Below are positions 35,546-43,884 of a stretch of 64,000 bases of DNA, piece after piece. The notes below the pieces were generated by a model. It saw only the letters and a list, made by a program, of their open reading frames with translations. It searched no databases and was not told the DNA's origin. Position 1 is the first letter of the stretch, and each line of letters starts with the position of its first letter. The stretch comes from Pandoraea sp. ASV26 (GTDB lineage Bacteria; Pseudomonadota; Gammaproteobacteria; Burkholderiales; Burkholderiaceae), in contig NZ_JAELTP010000012.1 of the NCBI RefSeq assembly GCF_016428915.1, positions 1-64,000 of the forward strand, written 5' to 3'. Position numbers and translations under genes: made by a program.

Positions 35546-35992
35546 TCAGTCGCGCGGCCACAGGAATGTTGCTGCGGCGTGCCCCTTCGCGGGCACATTC
35601 ACATCCTTCGTCATGGGCTTGCCGTTATACGTCGCCTTCACGGTGTAGTTGCCTTCGGGCAGCTTCACGAGCATGAATGGCCCTTTCGAGCGCGTATCGA
35701 GCACCGTAGTTCCGCCGCGCATGATCTGCACCTGCGCGTCGGCAACGTACTCGTTCGCGCCATCACCGCGTGCCGCCATCTCGATGGACAGTGGCCAGCG
35801 CGACGCCTCACGCTTGAACGCCCCGGATTCGTCGCTGTCGATACCGCCCGAGACATACGTCACATTGCCCTGCTTCATCGATGGCGGCAGCGTGCCGCCC
35901 TGCGCATGAGCAACCGATATGCTGCCCAGACTGCCTGCCATGACTGCGGCCGTGGCCGCGGCCACCGACCAGCGTTGCCATTGTTGCCACAT
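35546..35992 (-). CDS. Secreted carboxypeptidase-regulatory-like domain protein
   Basis: 148 residues from the ATG at 35992, chosen for its gggaggt site; an upstream ATG at 36010 is also in frame. A signal peptide (MWQQWQRWSVAAATAAVMAG through VAHAQ) is followed by VTYVSGGIDSDESGAFKREASRWPLSIEM and a small beta-sandwich with DAQVQIMRGGTTVLDTRSKGPFMLVKLPEGNYTVKATYNGK, as in carboxypeptidase-D regulatory-like folds. Periplasmic, function unknown. Single gene with its own terminator, 129 bases from the htrA stop. Confidence 0.85.
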   Translation of the reverse strand: MWQQWQRWSVAAATAAVMAGSLGSISVAHAQGGTLPPSMKQGNVTYVSGGIDSDESGAFKREASRWPLSIEMAARGDGANEYVADAQVQIMRGGTTVLDTRSKGPFMLVKLPEGNYTVKATYNGKPMTKDVNVPAKGHAAATFLWPRD

Positions 35993-36121
35993 GTTCGACC
36001 TCCCGTTCATGTCATCACGATGCCGGATCGCACCGGTAACGTGGCCGCCGCAGTGTCGCGACCGCCAACGCACCGGCACCCAAGGTAGTGCGTGGCATCC
36101 CGAGGGTGTCTCACACGGCGC

Positions 36122-37657
36122 TTAGCCGAGATCGACCGGGATGAAAATCTGTTGCCCGTCGCGCTGCACGAGCAACGCGACATTATTGCCCGCCTTCTTG
36201 AGCTTGTCGCTCAGTTGCGACGCACTCGTGACCGGCGTGCCGTTGAGCGACAGGATGATGTCGCCCGGCTGCACCCCCGCCTGTTCGGCAGGGCCGCCGA
36301 CACGCGCCACCAGCAGACCGTTCGTGACCTGCGCCGCGCGCTTCTCGTCGGGCGAGAGATCGCGCACCGCAAGACCCAGCCGGCCATGCGTGGCCGAGTC
36401 GTCATTGCTCGCAACGTCCTTCTTCTCGCTGAGCGCTGCGACCGTCACGCTCACCTCCTGCTTCGCGCCATTGCGCCAGACCGTGAGTACCGCCTTCTGC
36501 CCCGGACGCATATCGGCAATCTTCTCCGGCAACTGCACCGAATCGTCGATGGTCGTGCCGTTGACCGCCAGAATCACGTCGCCCGGCTTCAGATCCGACT
36601 TCGCCGCCGGGCCGTTCTTGTCGATGGACGACACCAGTGCCCCGGTAGGCTTGGGCAACCCGAACGACTTCGCCAGCGACTGATTCACTTCCTGAATCGC
36701 CACACCGATCCGGCCGCGACTCACCTTACCGTACTGCTGGAGCTGCGACTTGACCTTCATCGCCATGTCGATCGGAATCGCGAACGACAAGCCCTGGAAG
36801 CCACCGGTGCGCGAATAGATCATCGAGTTAATGCCGATGACTTCGCCATTCAGATTGAACAGCGGCCCGCCCGAGTTACCCGGATTGACCGGCACGTCCG
36901 TCTGAATGAACGGTGTGTAGTTCTCGTCCGGCAACGCGCGGGCCTTCGCCGACACGATGCCCGCCGTCACGGTGTTGTCGAAGCCGTACGGCGACCCGAT
37001 GGCCACGACCCACTCACCCGCCTTCGACTTCGACGGATCGCCAATCTTCACCGTCGGCAGATCCGTCGCGGCAATCTTGAGCAACGCCACGTCGCTCGCC
37101 TTGTCGCTGCCCACGACCTTCGCCTTGTACTCGCGCTTGTCGGTGAGCTTGACCGTCACCTGACTCGCGTCGTCGACGACGTGTGCGTTGGTCAGGATGT
37201 AACCGTCCGGACTCACGATGAAGCCCGAACCGAGACTGCGCGTCGGGCCGCTGCTGTCGTCACCGCCGTCGCCATCGCCACCGTCGTTGCCCGGCGCGCC
37301 GTAGAAGTGACGGAAGAACTGGAAGAGCGGATCGTTCTGATCCATGCCCGGCGGCATCGGAATCGCTGCCGAGCCACGTGCCGCCGAAGGTTTCCCATCG
37401 TGCGTCACACTGATGTTGACTACGGCCGGTCCGTATTGTTCCGCCAGCTGCGAGAAGTCCGGCACCAGCATGCGCGGCGCGGTGTTCTGGGTGTTCTGCA
37501 CGTTGGCGCCGGGCGTGGCCAGCGCGGCATTCGCATCGCTGACCATCTCCGAGGCGATCGGTGCCTGCCAATGCTGGCGCCCCGCGACGTAGCCGCCCGT
37601 CAATGCGACGAGCACGGCACTGGCAACCAGCGTACGAGTGAGCTTCGAGGTCCGCAT
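36122..37657 (-). CDS. Periplasmic HtrA/DegP-family serine protease
   Basis: 511 residues. An N-terminal signal or anchor (LVASAVLVALTGGYVAG) leads to a trypsin-like domain with the triad His159 (TNAHVV), Asp189 (SDVALLKI) and Ser262 (NPGNSGGPLF). Two PDZ domains follow (about residues 310-400, GRIGVAIQEVNQSLAKSFGLPKP, and 415-510, GLAVRDLSPDEKR). Length and layout match DegQ/MucD. A Gly/Asp-rich loop (GNDGGDGDGGDDSSG, about 123-137) corresponds to the flexible LA loop. It degrades misfolded envelope proteins. The upstream region has a QseB/PmrA-type direct repeat, suggesting two-component control. Confidence 0.95.
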   Translation of the reverse strand: MRTSKLTRTLVASAVLVALTGGYVAGRQHWQAPIASEMVSDANAALATPGANVQNTQNTAPRMLVPDFSQLAEQYGPAVVNISVTHDGKPSAARGSAAIPMPPGMDQNDPLFQFFRHFYGAPGNDGGDGDGGDDSSGPTRSLGSGFIVSPDGYILTNAHVVDDASQVTVKLTDKREYKAKVVGSDKASDVALLKIAATDLPTVKIGDPSKSKAGEWVVAIGSPYGFDNTVTAGIVSAKARALPDENYTPFIQTDVPVNPGNSGGPLFNLNGEVIGINSMIYSRTGGFQGLSFAIPIDMAMKVKSQLQQYGKVSRGRIGVAIQEVNQSLAKSFGLPKPTGALVSSIDKNGPAAKSDLKPGDVILAVNGTTIDDSVQLPEKIADMRPGQKAVLTVWRNGAKQEVSVTVAALSEKKDVASNDDSATHGRLGLAVRDLSPDEKRAAQVTNGLLVARVGGPAEQAGVQPGDIILSLNGTPVTSASQLSDKLKKAGNNVALLVQRDGQQIFIPVDLG

Positions 37658-37698
37658 GAGTCTCTCCTTACTGACGACTACGTTTGAACATGGGTGTC

Positions 37699-37733
37699 AT
37701 CGTAGAGCGCCTCCCTTAAGACAACCTTAAGAC
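37699..37733 (-). promoter_or_regulatory. QseB/PmrA-type direct repeat at the htrA promoter
   Basis: ccttaagac occurs at 37714-37722 and again at 37725-37733, an 11-bp direct repeat that contains CTTAA-N6-CTTAA, the known QseB/PmrA response-regulator box. On the minus strand it lies just upstream of a possible -10 TACGAT (37699-37704) and 57 bases before the htrA start. A QseBC-like system is encoded 2 kb away. The inhibitor gene on the other strand could share it. Confidence 0.75.
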
Positions 37734-37909
37734 CCGAGAAGTGACTCATCGAATGCGTTCGGGCGCCGTTCTGAGTGCTATGCGTTACGACGGCAGGCGT
37801 TTGAAGGGACATCTCGCGTGGTTCGGCTTGCGCGCGACGCATCCCGCTGCCTACGGTGGCGGAGTGGCGCAATTCCGCGTCGCAAGTTTTCCCTCTCAGG
37901 AGAATCACC

Positions 37910-38359
37910 ATGCCCACGACCGACACGTCACTTCGCCGCACGCCCATGGATCGCCGCTACCGTCACGTTGCTCGCTGGATGGGAAGCGCCGGCGCTGCGT
38001 TGTGTCTGACGTTCACGCTGGCGGCGAACGCCGCCCCCGGCAACGGGTCACGAGGCGATGGCACGGGCACGCAAGGCCCCGCCGATTCGGCGCAGGCGCA
38101 AGGTCAGATGCAAGGTCAGATGCCGGGGCAGATGCAAGGTCAGATGCAGAGTCAGAACGGCAGTTGCACGTCTGATTCGCCCGCCGATCGGGAGATCGTC
38201 GGCAAGTCGCTCACGCAAGCCAGGTCGATGCTGGAGGGCTGCCCGTGGCGCATCGGCATGCAGGACGGCAAGGCCATGCCCACCACGCGCGACTACCGCC
38301 CGGATCGCCGCACGCTCACGATTGAAAACGACATGGTCACCAACGTGACGCGCGGATGA
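37910..38359 (+). CDS. Secreted I78-family peptidase-inhibitor-like protein
   Basis: 149 residues from the ATG at 37910, with an aggag site. A signal peptide (core GSAGAALCLTFTLAANA) is followed by a Gln/Gly/Met-rich low-complexity part (QAQGQMQGQMPGQMQGQMQ, encoded by short repeats). The C-terminus, REIVGKSLTQARSML then MPTTRDYRPDRRTLTIENDMVTNVTRG, matches the I78 inhibitor pattern, including the DYRPDR turn. Inhibitors of this family block serine proteases. It is divergent from the periplasmic HtrA protease gene, which is a natural but untested target. Confidence 0.75.
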   Translation: MPTTDTSLRRTPMDRRYRHVARWMGSAGAALCLTFTLAANAAPGNGSRGDGTGTQGPADSAQAQGQMQGQMPGQMQGQMQSQNGSCTSDSPADREIVGKSLTQARSMLEGCPWRIGMQDGKAMPTTRDYRPDRRTLTIENDMVTNVTRG

Positions 38360-38487
38360 GTTCAGGCATTCACCGCAAGCGCGGTGCGTCAATGCACCGC
38401 GCCATGTCTTGCCGCCCCGGCACGATTGTTGTGACCGCCCAACGCATCGATGTCCGGCAACGCGAGTCAATGGCGCGGACTCGATGT

Positions 38488-38513
38488 CTCGCGCGCCTCG
38501 TCAGGCGCGCGAG
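38488..38513. terminator. GC-rich hairpin between convergent genes
   Basis: A perfect 11-bp stem (38488-38498 with 38503-38513) with a cgtc loop, between the inhibitor gene and the histidine kinase gene. No clear U-tract on either side. Confidence 0.6.
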
Positions 38514-38527
38514 CATCCTCAGGCTCG

Positions 38528-39994
38528 TCAAAGCACCGGCGGCGGTGTCGACGCCGCGCCGCCGAAGCTCACACGCACACGCAGCCCCTGGCCACTGCGC
38601 GCGTCGAACAGCTCCACGCGCGCGCCGTGCGTTTGCGCGATGTTACGCACGATGGCGAGACCTAACCCACTGCCCTGCGCACGCGGCGCGTTCGTGTCGT
38701 CTGTGTCGTCTGTGTCGTCTGTGTCGTCTGTGTCGTCTGTGTCACCTTTATGGTCCGGCGTCTGAGCGCCCGACGGCGGCGCCGCATGCCCTTGCGCGCC
38801 CCCGTCTGCCGATGCCGCCCCTCCGCGGAAGAACCGGTCGAACACGCGCTCGCGCTCGGCCGGCGCAATGCCTGGCCCGTTGTCCTCGATCTCGACCACC
38901 GGTGCCGGCGTTGCCGCCACCAGACGAACATCCACATGACCGCCGCGCGGCGTGTATTTCAGCGCGTTGTCGACGAGATTGCCAAAGAGGGTCTGCAACG
39001 CGTTCGCATCGCCGCGCACGCGGCTGATGGCGGCCAGTGCCTCGGGGGCGTCCAGCCCGAGATCGATCCCCCGGGCAACGGCCAGTGCCGCGTGATGCGC
39101 CACCACGTCGTGCAGCAATGGCGCGAGCGGCACCTCGACGAATGCCGTGGCAGCGCGCGCAACATCCGGCTCCTGTCGCGCCAGCGTGAGCAACTGCGCC
39201 ACCATGTGCGAAGCACGCCGCACGCCGTCACGCAAATCTCGCATCGCCTCGGCACGCTCCGTCTCGGTGTGCGCCCGGTCGAGCAATTGCACCTGGAGTT
39301 GCAACGCGGCGAGCGGCGTACGCAATTCATGTGCGGCATCGGCAACGAAAGCCTTCTGCTGCACAAGCGCCTCGTCGAGCCGACCGAGCAAGCTGTTGAG
39401 CGCGCGCACCAGCGGACGCACCTCGTCGGGCAACCCGGCCTCGGGCAAGGCTTCCAGCGCCCCCGGCGCCCGCGCATCGAGCGCCTTCGTCACGCGACGC
39501 AGCGGCTGCAAGCCACGCCCGACCACAATCCAGACGAGCAACGCCAGCAGCGGCATCGCGACCACCAGCGGCAACAGCGTTCGTAGCGCCATCGACACGG
39601 CCAAGGAATCGCGGATGACCATCGGCTGCGCCAGTTGCACGACGTTGTCGCCCACGAGCGCCGCATACACGCGCCAGTCGCCTGCGGGGGTCTGCACCGT
39701 GGTGAAGCCCAGTTCGGCACGCGGGGGCAGCGGTGTGCGCGGATGCGAGTAATACAGCTCGACACCGTTGCGGCTCCAGATCTGTATGACGAGACCCGCC
39801 GCGTCGTTGTGATCGCCCGGCACGCTCGAGAACGGCTCGGCAGGCAACGACAACGCCATCTGCTGCAACTGGAAATCGAACAGCGCGTTGGCTTCCGTAC
39901 GCGCCTGACGGAAGATCGCAATGCCCGCGAGCAGCAGCGCCACCAACAGCGTAATCAGCAACCCGACGACAAGACGGCGGCGAATCGAGCGCAT
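38528..39994 (-). CDS. Sensor histidine kinase, QseC/TctE-like
   Basis: 488 residues. Two membrane segments (about 10-30 and 150-175) enclose a periplasmic sensor domain; then a HAMP-like linker, the phosphoacceptor H-box DAAHELRTPLAALQLQVQLL, N-box NLVDNALKYTPRGG, G1 DNGPGIAPAERERVFDRFF and G2 GSGLGLAIVRNIAQTHGA. Between G1 and G2 is an unusual linker of (Asp-Asp-Thr) repeats encoded by a 9-bp tandem array. The start overlaps the response-regulator stop by one base (TGATG), so they are coupled. The signal is unknown. Confidence 0.95.
   Translation of the reverse strand: MRSIRRRLVVGLLITLLVALLLAGIAIFRQARTEANALFDFQLQQMALSLPAEPFSSVPGDHNDAAGLVIQIWSRNGVELYYSHPRTPLPPRAELGFTTVQTPAGDWRVYAALVGDNVVQLAQPMVIRDSLAVSMALRTLLPLVVAMPLLALLVWIVVGRGLQPLRRVTKALDARAPGALEALPEAGLPDEVRPLVRALNSLLGRLDEALVQQKAFVADAAHELRTPLAALQLQVQLLDRAHTETERAEAMRDLRDGVRRASHMVAQLLTLARQEPDVARAATAFVEVPLAPLLHDVVAHHAALAVARGIDLGLDAPEALAAISRVRGDANALQTLFGNLVDNALKYTPRGGHVDVRLVAATPAPVVEIEDNGPGIAPAERERVFDRFFRGGAASADGGAQGHAAPPSGAQTPDHKGDTDDTDDTDDTDDTDDTNAPRAQGSGLGLAIVRNIAQTHGARVELFDARSGQGLRVRVSFGGAASTPPPVL
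38693..38746. repeat. 9-bp tandem repeat in the kinase ATP-binding domain
   Basis: Six 9-mers, four of them perfect tgtgtcgtc (38702-38737) with imperfect copies at each end. In frame, they encode Asp-Asp-Thr units in the ATP-lid region, so copy changes would keep the reading frame but alter the loop length. Confidence 0.92.
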
Positions 39995-40677
39995 CAGTTC
40001 GCCTCCGCCGATGTCGTGCCGGGCGCGGGCATCATGTAGCCGACACCACGCACAGTGCGAATGGCGTCTGCACCCAGCTTCTTGCGCAGCCCATGGACAT
40101 GGACTTCCACCGCATTGCTCGCCACTTCCTCACCCCAGCCATAGATACGTTCTTCGAGTTGCGCCTTGGACAACACGGCGCCCGGCCGGTTGAGCAACGC
40201 TTCGAGCACGGCGTACTCGCGCGCGGAGAGCACCACGGGCGCGCCCGCGCACGTCACCTGGCGCGTGGCGGGATCGAGCACGATCGCGCCGTGACGCAGC
40301 AACGGCTCGCTGCGCCCCGCCTGACGCCGCACGAGCGCTCGCAGGCGCGCCGCCAGTTCATCGAGATCGAACGGTTTGACGAGGTAATCGTCGGCCCCCG
40401 CGTCGAGCCCTTTCACGCGGTCGGCGACCGCGTCGCGCGCCGTGGCGATGAGCACCGGCAGCGTCTGGCCGCGCGAGCGCAAGGTGCGCAGCACGTCGAT
40501 GCCATCGCGGCGCGGCAGGCCGAGGTCGAGCAGCAAGGCGTCGTACGCCTCGGCCGAGAGCGCATCGAGCGCACGCTGTCCGTCGCCGACATGATCGACG
40601 GTCCAGCCGTCCTGGCGCAGACCTTTCATCACGGCCGAGGCAATCATCGCATCGTCTTCCACCAACAAAATTCGCAT
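39994..40677 (-). CDS. OmpR-family response regulator, QseB/TctD-like
   Basis: 227 residues. Receiver domain with acidic pocket VEDD (residues 7-9), phosphoacceptor Asp51 in LLLDLGLPRRDG and the switch lysine in LVKPFDLDEL. The C-terminal winged helix shows LSAREYAVLEALLNRPGAVLSKAQLEERIYGWGEEVASNAVEVHVHGLRKKLG, the QseB/PmrA recognition-helix type. Its expected binding site is CTTAA-N6-CTTAA, which is present at 37714. First gene of the two-component operon. Confidence 0.96.
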   Translation of the reverse strand: MRILLVEDDAMIASAVMKGLRQDGWTVDHVGDGQRALDALSAEAYDALLLDLGLPRRDGIDVLRTLRSRGQTLPVLIATARDAVADRVKGLDAGADDYLVKPFDLDELAARLRALVRRQAGRSEPLLRHGAIVLDPATRQVTCAGAPVVLSAREYAVLEALLNRPGAVLSKAQLEERIYGWGEEVASNAVEVHVHGLRKKLGADAIRTVRGVGYMMPAPGTTSAEAN

Positions 40678-40985
40678 GGCTTGGGCACCGGTTGAGACGC
40701 TCTGCGGGCATCACTGGCTGCACCGGCAGCGCAACGTCGTTCGACGTTCGCGATGTTGCCTATGCGTGACACCCACGGGATTTCGACCCATTGTAGCGAC
40801 AGTTCGTTGCATGACCGACTTACAATGGCACGCATGCTGCCGCGATGTCAGACGCACATCGCGGCCCGCGAACCCCGATCGTCAAATCATCGTTTTGCCG
40901 CCGCGTCCGCATCGCTTTGCCTGTGCACCCCCGCATTCAGGCCGTACGGTTTCGCTGCGCGCAACACTGGAGAACCTCGCCCGTC
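40678..40985. other. Intergenic region between response regulator and PBP4 genes
   Basis: About 308 bases between divergent genes; it must carry both promoters. No CTTAA direct repeat, terminator or other clear motif was found. Several frames are open but lack support. Confidence 0.5.
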
Positions 40986-42626
40986 ATGCGCGTCCCTCGC
41001 TTGCTCAGCAGCGCCTCACGCTCCCCCGCTTCACTCCCCTCACTGCTGCCCGCATTGCCTTCGCTGCATTCGCGGCCCTCGCGCCACATCATCGGCGGCA
41101 TCGGCGGCATCGGCGGCATTGCACGCGCGTGCTGCTCGGCGCTCGCGCTCGTGATGATCGTCGGCGCACCGGCGCAGGCCGCGCCGCACAAGCACGCGAA
41201 GACACCCAAGGTGCCGGTCGCGGCCGCGCGCGCCACGCCGCTGCCGCCCGAGCTCGCACGCGCGCTCGCCGCGAGCAAGGTGCCCGCATCGCACGTGAGC
41301 GTGATCGTCGCGAAGGTCGACAATCCGCTGCAAACGCGCGGGGTTGTCCCGGCGCCGTTACTCGCCGTCAATCCGAACGTGCCGCGCAATCCGGCCTCGA
41401 CGATGAAACTCGTCACGACGATTGCCGCGCTCGACACGCTCGGCCCCGACTATCGCTGGCGCACACAGGCGTTCACCGACGGACAGTCCGACGGCCGTAC
41501 GCTCAACGGCAATCTGTATTTCAAGGGCTCGGGCGATCCGAAGCTCGTTCCCGAAGAGATGGAGAAGCTCGTCGCAGAACTGCACAACGCGGGCGTGACG
41601 AACATCAACGGCGACATCGTACTCGACCGATCGGCCTACAGCTCGGACATCGGCGCGCAGCATGCCATCGACGGCGGCGACGACCGGCCGTACAACGTCG
41701 CGCCCGATCCTTTGCTGTATTCGTTCAAGGCCGTCTCGTTCAGCTTCACCAGCAATCCGAACGGCACCGTCGATGTAGGCGTGTTGCCGCCGCTGGCGAA
41801 TTTGCAGATCTCGAACGAGATGTCGTCCACCGCTGCCGGCAACTGCGGCGACTGGCTCACGCGCATTCACCCCACGTTGAACACCACGCCCGACGGCGCG
41901 TATGTCGCACACTTCTCGGGCACCTATCCGGCGTCTTGCGAGGACAAGGGATGGAACGTGGCCGCACCGGACCGTGATCGCTTCTTCCTCGGCGGCTTCC
42001 GTGCCCTGTGGCAAGCGTCCGGCGGGCAGTTCAACGGCAATGTGCGCACGGGCGTCGTGCCGCCGGGTGCGCGTCTGCTCGTCACGCATCACGGCCAGAC
42101 GCTCGCAGAAGTCGTGCACGACATGAACAAGTTCAGCAACAACGTGATGGCACGTCAGTTGTTCCTGACGCTGGGTCTGGCCGCCGACAACAACCGAACG
42201 CCCGCGAGCCTCACGCGTTCGCGCGAGGTGCTGAGCCGCTGGCTCGACAAGAACGATCTCGCCATGCCGGGGCTCGTCGTCGAAAACGGTTCCGGCCTGT
42301 CGCGCATCGAGCGCATCAGCGCCGCAGAGCTGGCCCGTTTGCTGCAACACGGCATCAACAGCCCGACCGGACAGGTGCTCGTCGAGTCGATGCCGACCGT
42401 CGGCGTCGACGGCACCATGCGCAATCGCCTGATGAACCGCGACGTGGCAGGCAACGCCCACATCAAGACCGGCACGCTCGACGACGTGAGTGCCGTGGCC
42501 GGGTATGTCGGCACGCGCTCGGGCGACACGTATGTCGTGGTCTCGCTGGTCAACGATCCGCGCGCGAGCAACGCCCGCGGCTTCCACGACGCACTCATCT
42601 CCTGGGTGTACGAGAACGGCCGCTGA
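40986..42626 (+). CDS. dacB: D-alanyl-D-alanine carboxypeptidase/endopeptidase (PBP4)
   Basis: 546 residues from the ATG at 40986. A long signal region (residues 1-66) contains IIGGIGGIGGIARACC from a 9-bp repeat. The catalytic domain has the S-x-x-K motif PASTMK (Ser138, Lys141), SNN in KFSNNVMARQLFLTLG and KTG in AHIKTGTLDDVSAVAGY. The large insertion between the first two motifs is typical of PBP4. It trims and cleaves peptidoglycan cross-links in the periplasm. The frame remains open to 40845. Confidence 0.95.
   Translation: MRVPRLLSSASRSPASLPSLLPALPSLHSRPSRHIIGGIGGIGGIARACCSALALVMIVGAPAQAAPHKHAKTPKVPVAAARATPLPPELARALAASKVPASHVSVIVAKVDNPLQTRGVVPAPLLAVNPNVPRNPASTMKLVTTIAALDTLGPDYRWRTQAFTDGQSDGRTLNGNLYFKGSGDPKLVPEEMEKLVAELHNAGVTNINGDIVLDRSAYSSDIGAQHAIDGGDDRPYNVAPDPLLYSFKAVSFSFTSNPNGTVDVGVLPPLANLQISNEMSSTAAGNCGDWLTRIHPTLNTTPDGAYVAHFSGTYPASCEDKGWNVAAPDRDRFFLGGFRALWQASGGQFNGNVRTGVVPPGARLLVTHHGQTLAEVVHDMNKFSNNVMARQLFLTLGLAADNNRTPASLTRSREVLSRWLDKNDLAMPGLVVENGSGLSRIERISAAELARLLQHGINSPTGQVLVESMPTVGVDGTMRNRLMNRDVAGNAHIKTGTLDDVSAVAGYVGTRSGDTYVVVSLVNDPRASNARGFHDALISWVYENGR
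41091..41117 (+). repeat. 9-bp tandem repeat in the PBP4 signal region
   Basis: Three perfect copies of atcggcggc encoding Ile-Gly-Gly in the N-terminal export region of the PBP4 protein. Confidence 0.88.
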
Positions 42627-42647
42627 GCCTGTCTTCAACGTAAAGAA

Positions 42648-42669
42648 GCGAGGGCTCGCAAGCCCTCGC
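42648..42669 (+). terminator. Hairpin after dacB
   Basis: A perfect 9-bp stem (42648-42656 with 42661-42669) with a cgca loop, 21 bases after the dacB stop. No U-tract follows. Confidence 0.6.
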
Positions 42670-42837
42670 CGGCCCCCCTCAAGCGCCAGCGCGGTGAAGC
42701 CGGGCATTTGACGTTTCCCTCTAACCCCTGCGCTGCCCCGTCACATTCGGGTCAGAATAGACGTTCCATCGGTACCACCTTCACTCAGAGGCAGGGGCAC
42801 CGGTTCAGATGACCCCATCGTGAGGAGACACGAGGTC

Positions 42838-43785
42838 ATGAACGTCGAGTTGATTCTGCTGGCGCTCGCGCCGGTGTTCGTGTTGTGCATCGGTATCGAA
42901 GCCTGGTACTGGCGGCGACGCCGTCCCGGCATGTACAGCCTGAAGGACACCCTGAGCAACGCCACGCTCGCGCTCATGCATCAAGGCGCGGACAAGCTGG
43001 CGTGGCTGCTCATCGTGCCGTTCTACGCGTGGCTCTACGACCATCACCGCCTCTACACGATGCCGAGCGGATGGCTCGGCTTCCTGCTGCTCTTCGTCGT
43101 GCAGGACTTTCTCTACTACGTGTTTCATCGCGCCAGCCATCGCATCCGCTGGTTGTGGGCGGCGCACGTCGTGCATCACTCGTCCGAGCGGCTCAACCTG
43201 TCGACGGCCTTCCGTCAAAGCCTGATGTATCCGGTCGCAGGCATGTGGCTGTTCTGGACCCCCATGGCGCTCATCGGCTTCACCCCCATACAAATCGTTG
43301 GTGTGGTGCTGCTCAATCTCGCCTTCCAGTTCTTCGTGCACACTCAGGCAATTCCGAAATTGGGGTGGCTCGAGTACGTGCTCAATACGCCGTCGATTCA
43401 CCGCGCGCACCACGCGCGCAATCCGCGTTACATCGACCGCAACTATGCGGGCGTGCTGGTCATCTGGGACCGGCTGTTCGGGTCTTATGTGGAAGAGAGC
43501 GAGGCCGAGCCGTGCGAATTCGGCATCGTCGACCAGATTCACACGCATAACCCGATCACGCTGACGTTTCACGAGTGGCGCTCGATGGCGCGCGACGTCT
43601 TCACGATGAAGGGATGGCGTAACAAGTGGATGGCCTTGTTCGGGCCGCCCGAGTGGCGGCACGCCTGGCAAGCCGCGCAGTTGCCCGCAGCACAGGCAGC
43701 GATGCCGTCGGAGAGCCGCCTGCCGGGGAACGTGGGGAGTGTGGGGGGTGCCGGTAGCGTCGGGGCTTCGCGCAAAACGCTTTGA
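42838..43785 (+). CDS. Sterol desaturase / fatty acid hydroxylase family protein
   Basis: 315 residues from the ATG at 42838; an in-frame GTG at 42820 is the alternative. Hydrophobic segments at the N-terminus and around residues 60-95 and 135-175 flank the three di-iron histidine clusters: HRASH, HVVHHSS and HRAHHARN. The family uses two iron ions and O2 to hydroxylate or desaturate membrane lipids. Bacterial members modify hopanoids, ornithine lipids or alkyl chains; the substrate here is not known. Isolated gene, convergent with sua5. Confidence 0.92.
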   Translation: MNVELILLALAPVFVLCIGIEAWYWRRRRPGMYSLKDTLSNATLALMHQGADKLAWLLIVPFYAWLYDHHRLYTMPSGWLGFLLLFVVQDFLYYVFHRASHRIRWLWAAHVVHHSSERLNLSTAFRQSLMYPVAGMWLFWTPMALIGFTPIQIVGVVLLNLAFQFFVHTQAIPKLGWLEYVLNTPSIHRAHHARNPRYIDRNYAGVLVIWDRLFGSYVEESEAEPCEFGIVDQIHTHNPITLTFHEWRSMARDVFTMKGWRNKWMALFGPPEWRHAWQAAQLPAAQAAMPSESRLPGNVGSVGGAGSVGASRKTL

Positions 43786-43884
43786 CACGCTGGCCCCGCC
43801 GCCGGAGCGGCGCTGACGCCTTACGGCCGACCTTGCGAAGTTAAGGCGTAAGGCCGTAAGACGTAAGGTGCTCCGTATTACCTG

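Noticed and set aside
38356-39027. Plus-strand ORF of 223 codons opposite the histidine kinase
   Set aside because: Its sequence is an Arg/Ala/Pro-rich shadow containing the CRLC repeat from the 9-bp array; the kinase frame is fully supported by motifs.
43816-43860. Short inverted and direct repeats (ccttacggcc / ggccgtaag) between the sterol-desaturase-like gene and sua5
   Set aside because: The arms compete with each other and no U-tract follows; it may be a weak terminator for the convergent genes, but the evidence is too thin to list.
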